Notes under the pieces: generated by a model
Told to the model about the DNA's origin: nothing
Seen by the model: the letters and a program-made list of their open reading frames with translations, nothing else
Databases searched by the model: none
From: Schoenoplectus triqueter
Taxonomy: Eukaryota > Streptophyta > Magnoliopsida > Poales > Cyperaceae
DNA length: 64,000 nt
Direction of reading: 5' to 3'
NCBI GenBank assembly: GCA_964058805.1
Contig: CAXKVV010000108.1
Coordinates: forward strand, 38,297 to 102,296
Shown here: positions 23,249-35,417 of the stretch, one piece after another
Layout: every line of letters begins with the position of its first letter
Position numbering within the stretch: the first letter of the stretch is position 1
Made by a program: the position numbers and the translations under genes

Positions 23249-25280
23249 TCACTGAAGTGAGTTATTAAGGATTCTTACTTTACTACATGTTAAAGGTATC
23301 ATATGAGTCAAGTTCAGTAACAGTGTCACTGAAGAAAGAGAGAGTAGATAAGCCAGTATGCGGTTATTTATTGTATGAAGTGCAGTACAATACTGGTACC
23401 ACATCTGCGGTAACCATGTTAGTATGGTACAATCATAGTGATTGGATTTGGTTTCTCCCTGTGTTTATATCTCTAATCTATGTTTGCTTTCGAATGCAGT
23501 GAGACCCTGGTAGTGAGGCTGTTCTTGGTACATTGCGATACATGGCTATATATAGTGGGGTGGTAAAGGTCAGTATTAGCTCCCAATTTCTGAACTTGTA
23601 ATTATGAATTATTTGCTTGACTATGGTTAACAAGTATTAACATCCAGGTCTGTGTTCAAGTCTACCGATATTACCGCATCAGATACAAAATAATCGGACG
23701 CTATCTTTTCTTTTTCTTTTATAACATCTTGTTTGGGCCAACACCAGTCCTAAGCCATACCACAACTTGAGGTTCTACATAGATTACCATGGAAGATCAG
23801 GAGAGGCTTCTGTTTTGTATGGAAGGAGGTTTTGGCCTGTTATAGAATAGAAGTATGTACATATTGCTCTGGATTATGTAAATTCATTTGCATATAGCTA
23901 CATTCAGTTGCATAAGTTTGTTGACATGGATATGAGCTTTCTGTATTTTATTTCCTTTTTCATGGTTTTGGATTTGGAATTTCTTCTATTTTGGTAGAAA
24001 GCTCCTTCAAACAAACATATTTCATCAGAAAAAGGAAAAATAAGAAAGCAACAGCAAAAAGAAACAAAATAAACTTAAAATAAGCACTAATGTGTTAAAA
24101 ATAGAGAGGTCGCCAAGAAGCAGAAAACTTAAAACTATCCAAGCGATGGCTTATCTGAATTTTCATGGTGGATAAAGAGAGGAGAAGGTGTAAGCAACAA
24201 AGGTGAGTTGGTATGTTCTACCAAAGTTTGCCAAGACATAAACATGGTACTGTACTGCTGGTAATGTGATGGAAGGATGAGTTTATCAAATTTACCTATT
24301 ACTGATTACAGTTAGCTAATCAAGGATTTGCTCTACAGTCAGGCACCATACTACCATCTCCATTACAGTGAAGGCCTCTGATATATACAGATCGCAATAT
24401 TGCATAGCTATCTGTATAACTCACAGCTACCAATGCTATTTAATTATTTTTACTTGTTTGTTCTCTTAGTATAAAAATAATAAAACAACAAAACTTGCAA
24501 AATATTTTACCTAACTTCCAAATACTTTCTGAGTTCCTGTTGTAACTGGTGGGGAAAAAATCTGGTATTTCTCTGAATTCTGGAGGGAGATTGGATGAAT
24601 ACCATGAGAATTACTGGGCATTTCCAGGCTTTATAACATACTAGGCATCATGGATAGTCCATTACACAACAGATTGACTCAGAGAAGTGTGTTGGAACGC
24701 AATATAGGCAAAAAAATATATATATTATGTCAAAGAAATTGAAGATCTCCAACAAAATGCCTTTGTTCATCTTGCAAATAACACAAAGTACGTTTAAGCC
24801 ACACTACAATTACAGTAGACAAAAAAAAGTAATTAAATAAATAAAACCAGTAACCACAATGCTCTCTTCCCTGAAGGTTGCCTGCACCAAGCAGAACCTT
24901 CTTGATAATGGATGGGGTAGATAACGTAGGTGCGTCTAGTATGGTTTTCAGCCTGAAATAAATATAATCACAGTCACTGTATTAGATATTAAACATTACA
25001 TTGATAAAATAATTAAACAGCTAATATATATCAAAAACAGAAGCTCAAGTTATTGGAAGTTTTCAACAAATTTAATCTACTCAGGCCTGAACATCCACCA
25101 CAGCCTCCACACTTGACAGGAAGTTATTGGAAGTTTGCAACAAATTTAATCTACTCAGGCCTGAACATGCACCACAGCCTCCACACTTGACAGGCAACAA
25201 ATTTAATTTCCTCATTATTTAAAGAAATTAAGATATTACCACATATATTCTCCCATGGTCCCATCCATACAACCAAGAGG
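23249..25280. other. 3' flank of the 21865 gene and gene-free DNA
   Basis: The first kilobase may include a 3' untranslated region; an acceptor-like GAATGCAG lies at about 23494-23501. A 74-base two-copy repeat is at 25048-25195. No further gene seen. Confidence 0.4.
25048..25195. repeat. 74-base direct tandem repeat, two copies
   Basis: AACAAATTTAATCTACTCAG and CACAGCCTCCACACTTGACA occur in both units with near identity; the first unit has CATCCACC where the second has CATGCACC. Confidence 0.9.
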
Positions 25281-25289
25281 GGCTTCATG

Positions 25290-26230
25290 ATTGACCTTGG
25301 CATATCCTGTGCACATCACTGAATAGGGTGTGTCAGCTGTCAGCAGGATGACACGTATGTCAAAATAGAACATGTGTCAGTCCCTAGCCACTCTTAAGGA
25401 TGTAACCCTCATACTATGACACTTGGTTGACAGCATCCACAAGGGTGTCATATACCAGCTGGGACGATTTTCAGGTCCAGGCTTGTCATGCAGGTACACC
25501 ACATCCATGGTGAAATTTTTCTTTTTATCCAGCCACTTGTGTTGCGGCCATACTAATGACTGGCAGTAGATCAGTACCTGACACAAGAAAACATAAAAAA
25601 TTGCAGAAAGGTCAGGCAAGGTCTCCTTCTCCTGCACCAAATAGATATTTGAGATGGTCACAAACAATCCAAGAGACTGAGAAAGATTTGGTCAGAATCG
25701 TGTGAGTTTTTGTTGTGTGTCAGAGGAGAAGCTGAGCGAGATTGATAATCTTTACTTTTCATCACCATTGTAATTTTCCTTTTTAAATAGGTGAGAAGTG
25801 CTGCTATTGCCGTTGTTGGGAAACTGATAGAACTCTTATGAACTCTCTTATTATCTTCCTTACTGCTATTCAATAAATTCATTCCAAAACTCCAAAATTT
25901 CTATTCCTTCAATCCATTTGTCTTTTCAATTATCCAATTAAACCAAGTTAGTTCTTAATACATAACATCTAAGTGGGTCAAGACCCCAAACCCGCATCTC
26001 GAGTGCGCATTTGTGTCCTATATCCCACAGAATAGAATAGGATGTCCTCCAGCATGAACAGGCTCGGAGGGAGGCTGTACGGCGCAGGAGCAGTAGGATG
26101 TCCTCCGGCATGAACTTCCTCTTTTTTTCTTTTTTCAAATTCTGGCGTGCAGGTTTAAATTTTTGAGCAAATGAATTAATTTCTTGACTCCCACTTGCCC
26201 TTTTGCTCTCTTCTGTGTTGTTGGTCAAGA
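25290..26230 (-). pseudogene. BRISC/BRCA1-A complex member 1 (MERIT40-like) pseudogene
   Basis: On the minus strand an acceptor-like CTTGTGTCAG is followed by VLIYCQSLVWPQHKW and NFTMDVVYLHDKPGPENR, the conserved strand region of the MERIT40/BABAM1 VWA-type domain. After a one-base shift the frame continues as LVYDTLVDAVNQVS, a stop, YEGYILKSG, a stop, GLTHVLF and a stop. This is the expected order, but broken by at least three stops. Near 26040 a frame reads LFMLEDILFYS, resembling the N-terminal EDILF motif of the family; a GGAGGACATCCT word is duplicated there (26036-26125). In active form the protein scaffolds K63 deubiquitinase complexes. Clearly non-functional here. Assignment rests on my memory of the family motifs. 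Confidence 0.6.
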
Positions 26231-26645
26231 CTCAAGAGAGGATTCAGTGCTCACTATCATACATGTTCTCAGCAATTTTAAATATCCAAAATAAACAGAC
26301 TGAAAATGTTTATTCTTGAAAAAAAATATATATAGATTTATCATGTTCAGCATTAAAACGTTTTTTCTCTTACTTTATGATGTGACAATATTTTTCTCTT
26401 CCTGCTAAAGACAAGAAGTACTTAATTTTTTTTAAAATAAAAGAAAAAGAAAACAGGCCTCTCATTAACTCAGTATATATTCTCTTTCTTAAACTACTAT
26501 TAGGACTTTAAATTTGCATCGTACGTAGAGAGAGGAAAACTATTATCATATTATAAGGCATGCGGTTGATTGTGTATAAGGCATGCGGTTGATTGTGAAA
26601 ATTTGTCACTTATGCTTCATAAAATATATTATACAAGAATATATG
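26231..26645. other. gene-free stretch left of the CACTA element
   Basis: AT-rich. A 22-base word ATAAGGCATGCGGTTGATTG occurs twice in tandem at 26554-26597. Confidence 0.6.
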
Positions 26646-26648
26646 TAT

Positions 26649-27933
26649 CATTACAACAAAAATGATCTTAGACAATATTCATTTAATAACGGTTATATAT
26701 CAAATCCGTTGTTAAAATGGTTCAGTGATATCATTATAATAATGAGAACTTATTTGACAATAATTTATAATAAAAAAATATTATTAAAATAAACTCTCAA
26801 AACACTAAAAAGTAGTAGAACCTTTTAACAACTGTTCCTTGAAGGAACCGTCGTTAAACGCTGCCTTTAACAACAGTTCTATGCATAGGACCGTTGTTAA
26901 ACATTACCTTTAACAACAATTCTATGCTTAGAACCGTTGCTAGTTGTGTGTTTAGTAATGATTCCTTTAAGGAACCGCTGTTAAATGATACTATTTTTTT
27001 GGGTCTGATAGTAGCTCAGATATTTACTTTTTTGCTTCCCATCAATAACATTTGCTCCCATGAATTGTCCATCTCATAATTCATTCATCCTAATCCAACG
27101 ATCCATAAATCAAAATTCAAAAACTAAAATCTCATGGATTACCAACATTTTTCATCTATTTTCATATATAAAAAGAGAGACGAGAGAGAGGTAGAGAGAG
27201 AAAGAAAAAAGAAAAAAGAGAGACAGAAGAAATAAAATCCGAAATTCAACCATCTCAACTTTAAACGACTATATCTTTTGATTGGAAATTCTAATTGAGA
27301 TGTGTTATGCGGCTACAAAAAGTTTACGATAAGATCTACAAGGTTAATTACTAATGCAACGTCACCATTTTTAGGACAAAAAAAAATCTCATCTTCAAAC
27401 TCAAAAATGCATTGGAAGTTTTAACTTTTATTTTTTTCATAAAAATTATATAGTTTTTCATATTATTACATGAGCATGATATATGTATGTATTATTGAGT
27501 AAATATTTTTTATTGGATGAATAATTATATTTTTATATTAATTATTGAATGAATGAATAATATATAATAACATTTATTCTTATCTAATCAATTTGACTTT
27601 ATTCATTGTTGACTCCATACATAAATCTATCTTTATATTTAAAGAACATTATAGCTATTTTTTTTTAAAATCACTTTTAACAACGATTTTTAACTAATAA
27701 TTATTGTTAAAGGATTCTTTAGCAACGGCTATCAGTTAAAAACCGTTGCTAAATTACTCTTTAATAACAGTTATTAGCTAAGAACCATTGCTAAATGTCT
27801 TTTAAGAATAGTTTTAACAACATGATTTAACAACATTCGTTTATAACCTTTTCTAACACCCCTTCAATAACGGTTGTGAATCGTTATTAAACCCTGTTAG
27901 AATCCATTATTATATCCAAAATCGGTTGTAGTG
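26649..27933. mobile_element. non-autonomous CACTA (En/Spm-type) element, 1,285 bp
   Basis: The left end CATTACAACAAAAATGATCT (26649) is a one-base variant of the CACTACAA terminus. The right end TCGGTTGTAGTG ends at 27933. The flanks TAT (26646-26648 and 27934-27936) are a 3-bp target-site duplication, as CACTA elements make. Subterminal repeats of the type AACCGTTGTTAAA and TTTAACAACGGTT occur near both ends (26690-26960 and 27680-27910). No transposase is present. Confidence 0.8.
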
Positions 27934-27936
27934 TAT

Positions 27937-29123
27937 TAAAATTTAACAATCGTCTCATTGTTTAAACATTAAATTGTCAAATTATGGACCAACTTATGTA
28001 AAAGCCGTTTAACATTTTTAAAAAGCTTTTGTGCAATATAATTTGAGATACAATCATACAATGTGCCAGTGCCAAGAAGATTAAAATTGAAATTAAACAA
28101 AACAAATACTCAAATAGTAGGGCTGCAAACGAATCGAATTCGATCAAACTCATCGGTCGTTGAGTTTGATTTGAAACTATTTCAAACGAAATTAAATTCA
28201 AACTAAATCGAATTCTAAACGAACTCAATTATTTTAATTGTTATACTTATTTTTATATCATCATAAATAAATAGAGCTAAAATAATTAACATCTTATCAA
28301 TTTAATATTAAAATTTTAAAAAAAATAACTAATATTTATTAATTTAATAATATCTTATTAATTTTATAATAAAATAATTATGTTATTGCATATATTATTG
28401 ACTAAATAGTTAAAAACATATGTAAATAACTACATATTGAACTATTATGAATCGAACTCGAACTAGTTTATTAAAAAAATTATGGAATCAAACTCAAATC
28501 GAACTAACAAAAAAATCTAATTGAACAAACCAAATTTGAACTAAAATCGAATCGAACATCGAACGAGTTGAGGTTGGCTGGAAAATATCTTCTTTTTTAT
28601 TGAAAAAATGAAAGTCAAACTCTCAAATATCATAATTATTCATAAAGATCCTCCATCCAGATTTCGAACTCATGATTTTCCACATAGAAATGTTGACTTT
28701 TTGTCACCAAAGACTGATTTGCTCCTGGAAAATATCTTCAAACTCTGGTCTTAATGTGGTCGAAAAGAATTAAAACAAGTACATGAAAGCATACAGCGAA
28801 CACAAATTCAAGATTTTAATTTTTAAATGTTCCCTTTTAAGTTTATTGGTTATACAGAATGTACGAGGATACGAGTTCAAGTCTGACATATTGGCATCTT
28901 AACAAAAGGAGGGGATGGACAAAATTGATGTTTGGAATCTAGCATCCAGAAATTTGCTTGGAAGAAAAAAATCTCGCAAGAAAAAAAGATAAAAAAAAAA
29001 GAGAGAGTAAAACATAGGGGGAAAAGTAATCTGCACAATTGCGCATGTATACATATATACAAACCGAAGCTGATGTCCTTTACCTTCTTTTTTTCTTTTT
29101 CTAACTTATTTTTGTCTTTTTAA
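27937..29123. other. gene-free stretch with an hAT-type left end and AT-rich DNA
   Basis: Contains the fragment at 28118-28570 and purine-rich DNA near 28960-29030. The stretch 28595-28730 has a tRNA B-box-like word (GAGTTCGAAATC on the complement) but no clear A box, so I do not call a SINE. Confidence 0.45.
28118..28570. mobile_element. hAT-type fragment (TAGGGCTGCAAAC left end)
   Basis: TAGGGCTGCAAACGAATCGA at 28118 is followed by AATTCGAT/TCGAACTCG-rich subterminal DNA that reappears at 28450-28570. The right terminus is missing. Confidence 0.5.
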
Positions 29124-29828
29124 TTATTTTGCATCATTCCCCTCCTCCCTTTCAGGATTCAAATCGCTCTGAGCAACAGAGCTCATTCGAGGTGCCACAT
29201 CATTATTGGCAAAGGAACTAGCTCGTGACATGGTCCGTGACCTCGGTGTTCTCGGGTAGTAGTTCTTGAGGCCGCCTTCTTCCTCATCATCACTCGGAAC
29301 TCTACATTTCTCTCCTAATATAATGGTCTTTTTCCAGATCATATCTTCTCCAGGCTCAGCATGATTCTTCTTTTCCTTCCTACTAGTTCGCATTAAATCT
29401 GGCAGTTTTTTGCTGAGACTAATAGATAGGCGGTTCTTAGACATGGATCTCGACGTGGAAGATGGCAACATGGCTGGCGGGATCGGCCCATGTGTCGCCA
29501 CATCCGGTGTTAGCTCTACCACTTTAGCTTCCTCCTTTTGAGGTGCACTCAGGTTGTTTTTGCTTACATTTTGCTGGAGTTCTAGTATTTGCGCCGTAGC
29601 GGCCTCGAATTCAGAATTCATTCTTGGGTTTTCCGGAGATGAATTGTTCGAATGTGGTCTTTTTTCTGAGTTCTTTTGTTTTGGTTTTTTGTGACATGAC
29701 GAACAAAGTGCAGAGATGATTGCAATCATAGCTGCAACACAGGCAACCGTTAAGGAGACATTGAGAGCATTGTGTATGTACCGGTGGGCTGCATGATGTG
29801 GTAAAAGTGGCGCAAGCCATCTCGCCAT
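29124..29828 (-). CDS. single-pass membrane protein of unknown function, one exon
   Basis: 234 residues in one frame, start at 29828. A single hydrophobic segment, VSLTVACVAAMIAIISALC (about residues 24-43), is followed by a Cys-Cys and a basic stretch (HKKPKQKNSEKR). This predicts a short lumenal or outer N-terminus and a long cytosolic tail (inference). The tail is hydrophilic and Ser/Thr/Pro-rich with an EDMIWKKTIILGEKC block (about residues 160-174) and YYPRTPRSRTMSR near the C-terminus. The IWKKTIILGEKC block is the kind of short conserved word seen in uncharacterised plant membrane proteins; I know no function. An overlapping frame at 29611-29850 is a shadow. The start fits the membrane segment lying right at the N-terminus. 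Confidence 0.75.
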   Translation of the reverse strand: MARWLAPLLPHHAAHRYIHNALNVSLTVACVAAMIAIISALCSSCHKKPKQKNSEKRPHSNNSSPENPRMNSEFEAATAQILELQQNVSKNNLSAPQKEEAKVVELTPDVATHGPIPPAMLPSSTSRSMSKNRLSISLSKKLPDLMRTSRKEKKNHAEPGEDMIWKKTIILGEKCRVPSDDEEEGGLKNYYPRTPRSRTMSRASSFANNDVAPRMSSVAQSDLNPEREEGNDAK

Positions 29829-30375
29829 GCTTTCTTCCTAGGCTGAGCACAAATTAAAAGAATTATTGAAATTGAAAGAAAAGAGAATATTAGTTCAGTT
29901 TTTGCTTATCTTTGGATTTTTCGTTTTTCTGTGTTAGATGAAACTGTCAGGAGGAGCCAGACGGGAGTGTGCAAGCCTGACACTGATTGTTTTGTGAGGT
30001 GCAATGAAAGCTGGTTGTTGCTCTTTACCTGTAACTTTGCTAAATTTAGCGTTGAATTTACCTCAAACTGTAGGGTGCATTAAAAATTTAAGTAATACGG
30101 TTCACAGCCAAAACAAGATTTCAACAAGTCAAATTTCCAACGGATAGCCATACAATTAACCAACCCAATTTTATTACATATTGTTGGCATTCAGGCTTGA
30201 AGTTATTCAAGCATTTACATGGACCAAGATTGAGAAGATTTTACATCTCAAGAATATATTATCAACACAGAATATGTAATTACCATTTCCTTTAATTAAA
30301 CAAAGACATGATGGTATTATCTACAAGGAAAATTTCAATCTAATTGAATTCAACACATTTTCAAATTCATTAAAT

Positions 30376-33183
30376 TTATGAAAGGCACCACTTTCCTTCA
30401 ACCTTAATTACCAACCTAGCATAAAGATCCGCAATGTTCTCTTTATGAATATTCGGATGCACCAGCAAAAGTTTCACACACCTAAACAAATACACACCTG
30501 CATTTCCCCTAAGCCGACTCAAACAAAGAAGCTGGGCTTCCTCACATTCAAATATGTGCCTTGAAAGTTCCTCAGTATTATCAAAAAAGTTTAAAACAAA
30601 CCTAGCTCCATTAATGGCCTTCCTTTTTGAGGTGGGATTGTTTCTCGAAAACACCATATGGATGTTCCTAGAATCGAGTATTTGGCCGGTATTGCATAAT
30701 GCAGCAGAAACTCAAACTCACTTCGATCCAAGGAAGAGTGGCTAGAAATTAGGATACCTAAAGGGGTCTTACTGTATAGTAAATTCCTATCAAAAGAATG
30801 TCTATGAAATTCTTTTATACATGTATTTAAATTTGGGTTTTGAAATTCATCAATTTTGCTTATACTTAGCTTCTTATTGCGAGTGATATAAGAAGACCTT
30901 TTGCTACTGGTCTAAACATTTCTAGCCCAAGATTTAGACAAAAGATATAGGTATTCTACAAAAGATGTAAATTTGTCAGTTGGATATAAAATCCAAGCTA
31001 CATAATGGCATACTGCATAGAACAACTTGGTTTCTCTATGGCTTCAGTTAATACCTCGTCATGTAAAAATTTAGAAATATACTCTTCAGTAGCATCTCTG
31101 TGGAATGGTATGGCGGTTGAAAAATAGCACCAACATGGGAAATTAATCACCAAAGCCCTGCAAAGAATAAAAGATAAGTGTTATTGAATTTCATGATAAA
31201 ATGTATCTCCCTGCTCCAACTTTCTACAAAACATCCATTCATTCCTTCTACATCAGATGTGAAGATAGAAAAGGACAAATAGTAGCAGTTTTCAAGTTTT
31301 TTGTTGTAAAGGAAAAATAAATATTGTCTTCCCCTTTTACAGAGAATATACAGGGCACTCCATACGGGGTTATGCGTGGCAGTTTGATATTGATTATTTA
31401 AAAGTTTTAACCATTATTGTTTGTTTCATCATATTCAAGAAATCAAAAATATTTATTGAAAAAACATGAACTTTATTAATAGAATACAATCACAAGAATT
31501 TTCAGTGGTACAAAAAAATGTTATTGTTACCATAGTAATTTGTCAAAATCAAGTACAAACAGCATCTGCTATACTTGTGACAGCAATTTCCATATGGTAC
31601 CCAAGTAATTGTCTGTGCCATGGATATCCATTTTCAGTGATAGTACATATTTTGCACTGTGTGAGCAATAATACAGAGCAAAAAATCCCTTATCAGGAAG
31701 AGCCGTCATCTACCATTTTGGTTGATGTTTCCTGCTCAATCTCAGAACTAATGCAAGAAAATAAATCAAGGAATCCTGCACAAGATATGGGTCCCACTAG
31801 TACAGCAAGAAGCTCTCTGTTCTTTCCAGGAAAATACATATATGTAGACAGGCAATTCAAACCCATTTCAGTTCGTACACCCCACCTCATAGGCCTCAAT
31901 AAGACATCTGATATAGAACATACACTAGCATTTTGAAGTTCCATAATTGTGGCAAGACCCCTGTTCAGAGTAGAACTAAAATCAATGTATGAAAATAAGG
32001 TCGCTCCTTTTTGACAAACCAAACACATTTTTTTTTTCTATATTTTGGATATACAATGCTAAACATTTGTTGTGATGAACTCAAGGCAACGGCATTGGAG
32101 ATTTCTTATATGTTGCAAACTGAACAAATTTGAAACCAATTATTGATTATCACATTACAATTTACCCTCCTTATAAGTAGATGCCTTTCCAACTTATCCA
32201 AATTGAATACTTTGCAAAATGAGGAACATTAACAAAAGGGATAAATTTGATGCTGGAGGATGGTACTACGTCTCAAGGAATCAGTAATGAAGAAAGGACC
32301 TGATTTCCATGAAAATAAATGGAGAAGAAACCAAGCACAAAATCAAACCCCGCGAGCTGGTCGATCATACATTTCATTTCTCAAGCAGATAAATGGCCAA
32401 CATACTGCTTCATTCAGAATTTCTGAAATTTCACTTTGCAGAATTGATGGATCACAAATAAATGAAGAACTGAAGAATATCTAATTTTTTTTCCTATAAC
32501 TTTGTTAACTGCATCAGATGGAAATATCAGTTGGAATATACAGCTGCCTAGCCTGAATGGTAAATAACTAGATACAGTACCAAAAGATGAGAGAGAGCCT
32601 ACCTCAATGGGATTACATTTCCAATTGGATATGCCATTTAATCAAACTGTGCTTCGATTCTGAAATTATTGATCTTATTTCACAGTCACTCAATGTAACT
32701 TCTCCTTCCTTTCCTTCTTTAAACGGAGATATTGACATTGCCATCTTTAGAATCACATGTGACAAGGCATGCAAAATATCTTCCTCTGTGGGATATATAT
32801 TTCAAATTACAATCAATACATTTCATTTTAATTTGTGGTTTAATTGGTTTCAACTGATGGGAAATTGACAACCTAAATTTCAATAAAGATGAACAAAAGG
32901 CATAATTTAACAATTCAGGTCTAACAAAGGCTCAAATATGAAGTTACTGAAATCTTCCCGCCAATAGTGAAAATCACTGAAGATTTAAGTTGAAATTAGA
33001 ATGAAAAATAAAAGAAAATGAGTACCAAGAGCCCCTTCAATATTCTAATAGCATCCGCGCATAATCGAATAATTTGACAGCATTCCCTAGAGGAGACTGA
33101 GCTTCCAGCTTTGACAAACCCTAGTTCTGCGAAATCAGAAGATAACCCTTGGCAGCAGGGATGCAGGATTTCAATCGTAATTA
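30376..33183 (-). pseudogene. unidentified multi-exon gene or gene relic
   Basis: Coding-like blocks on the minus strand in gene order: 33183-33022 (SSVSSRECCQIIRLCADAIR), 32787-32620 (EDILHALSHVILKMAMSISP), 32480-32350 (CDPSILQSEISEILNEAVCW), 31964-31697 (NCLSTYMYFPGKNRELL), 31157-31007 (NFPCWCYFSTAIPFHRDATE) and 30932-30376 (two frames, ending FVLNFFDNTEELSRHIFE and IADLYARLVIKVEG). Several blocks begin at acceptor-like AG sites and some end at plausible donors. However, in-frame stops or frame changes lie near 32620, 31007, 30932 and 30680-30730. I do not recognise the protein; it looks helical and repeat-like. It may be a living gene with exons I mis-joined, or a decayed copy. Confidence 0.4.
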
Positions 33184-33189
33184 TCATAT

Positions 33190-34384
33190 TGTAATAATTT
33201 ATCAGGTTTAAATTTATTAATTAATTAAGTTTTAAATAAAAATAATAATAATTTAATATATATTTTTATATAATAAAAAACCATCAAAATAATATTTTTT
33301 TATATATTAAAAATAACAACAAAATGAAACTCAAAATGATAAATAATTAAGTTGATGATGAAAGTTTTTTTTTACGGAATTTCATATTTAAAAATTATTT
33401 TATTATGCATAATATTATTTTTTTAATAAACGTAATTAAATAATTTAGAGAATAAAAAAAATTCTGAGAAAGAAAAAAATAAATTACCGCATTACTTAAA
33501 AATACTAATATTCAAAATTGAGAGGTACCCTCTATATTACATCTGCCCCTGCTTGGCAGGACACTGAGCCATTAAAAGTCAACATAATGGTGCTGAGTAG
33601 ACATTGGATGCGGCTATTAAACTCCTATGGAAAAGGTAAAAATCTATACTATTATATAAAAGCATTTAAAAATTGGAGAGTCTATTTTTTGTTAGGGTAA
33701 ATTTTTATTATATCCATTTTATTCCTCAATTAGACGGATAATATTTATTGTTGGTTGATCGAACGTATGTGGTCGCGTCCATTGATCCCATCTTTCTCTC
33801 CATTTCTTTCCCTTATATACTATTATTTCCATAATTTTTATTTTTTATTTAGCAACCTTGTGCATATTTGGTAAGAAATTAATGATGATAATATATGTTA
33901 GAATAATTTACTTTTCTTGCCATAAAAATCATGAATCATTAACTCATATTGTGCAAAAATCTCATTCAAGATTAAATATAGTATTTATTATATGTTTTCT
34001 CTATAATTTGGTGAATTTATAATTTAATGTTAGATAAATGTGAATTTTTTTTATCTTATAATATTTTAATGTTTAAATAAAAAATTCTGCTGCAACGTAT
34101 GGATATATAGCTAGTACAAATTAAAGCAATTAACTGAATCTAATTATGACAGAACCGGCATGTAGTTGACAATCAACTATTCTTATATTTCCCATGCATA
34201 TCTCCGCCCAAAAAATAAAACATCTAAAAAAAGCAATGAGCTACAGAAATTAATAATTTAAAGTATTTGTCACTATTTTTTTTCCTTTACTGACACTTCT
34301 ACTAGAAAAGATTCTTTTAATATGCATTCTCCACGTATATTAGTCCAAGCTCAACGGAAAAAGGCAAAAATGAAAAATTGCAAT
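33190..34384. other. AT-rich gene-free stretch left of the second hAT element
   Basis: Low-complexity TAAT-rich DNA. No gene or ordered repeat seen. Confidence 0.5.
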
Positions 34385-34392
34385 AGCGTGGC
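34385..34392. repeat. target-site duplication, left copy (second hAT)
   Basis: AGCGTGGC, identical to 36744-36751. Confidence 0.85.
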
Positions 34393-34724
34393 TAGAGTAT
34401 TGAAGACGATCTGATCTGGGCCGGTCCGGTTCAAACTCGGATGGTCCACAGTTTCGTACGGTCCACACGGTCCGGTTTAAGACGGTCTAAATTTGAAAAA
34501 ACCGAACCCGTTCCACCGTTGGCCGGACCCCCACGGGACGGGACAGGACGGTCTACGGTCCGGTCCGAATTTTTTTTTTATAAATTGGAAAAAATAATAA
34601 TTTATCATATTTTTTTAATAATAATTTTTAACTAATTCGAATTATTATTTTTAATTGTTTAAAAATCTAATAGTACTAAAAAAATAAAATTTCAGAAAAT
34701 TAAAAAAATAATAAAAGTTAAAAA

Positions 34725-35030
34725 TTACATTGGTCAAGATAAATTGAGTTTAACAAGAAAATTACATCTACCCAGGGAATCGTTATAACGATTCAGTAAA
34801 CGTTATAACGGTTCATCTTAATACTCAAAAATATTCTAAGGCAGAAATATTCTAAAAGAAATCAGAGTGTATCGTTATGTAACGTTTCAGTAATCGTTAT
34901 AACATTTCAGCTCAGTTGACTTGATCCAACGGCTATTCTTTCTAAACCGTTATAACGATTCGTAAATCGTTATAACGGTTCAGGCCGAAAAAGAGTTTCT
35001 TCAGAATCATTTTTGACTTAGTTTGAATAA
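34725..35030. repeat. insertion with repeated CGTTATAACG palindromes inside the hAT element
   Basis: Absent from the related copy at 5437-7090. It contains the 10-base palindrome CGTTATAACG, or one-base variants, about six times in pairs of the form CGTTATAACGATTCAGTAAA, near 34783, 34801, 34882, 34902, 34949 and 34968. Confidence 0.7.
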
Positions 35031-35417
35031 TTATGTATTTTTGAATAATTTAAAAATCAAATAATACAAAAAAATATAAAATAAAATTTGGATAATATTT
35101 TAAGTTACCCTCCTCTTTTAACCCGAGTTTGGGACCGGCTATGTTAAAAAAACATAGGCGGAGTTATAATTTTTTTTGTTAGTAATGTTCTTTAAAAAAA
35201 AAATTTAAAAAAATAATTGAAATATTTAAAAATAGATAAAAAGATTGATATGGTAAGAAATATCAAATTTCTAGAAGTCGTTGTGCATATACCATAAATC
35301 GTTGTCTTGAATGTCAATTGGGTCGTCAGAATTATCTTCTAGAGAGATATCGGGGATATTGGTACGGCTTTCTTGAGTTTTTATGGCGGATGTTGCTGCC
35401 TCAAATGTGGTATTATG

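Noticed and set aside
28595..28900. B-box-like words (GAGTTCGAAATC on the complement, GAGTTCAAGTC) suggesting SINEs
   Set aside because: No convincing A box at the proper distance and no flanking duplication.
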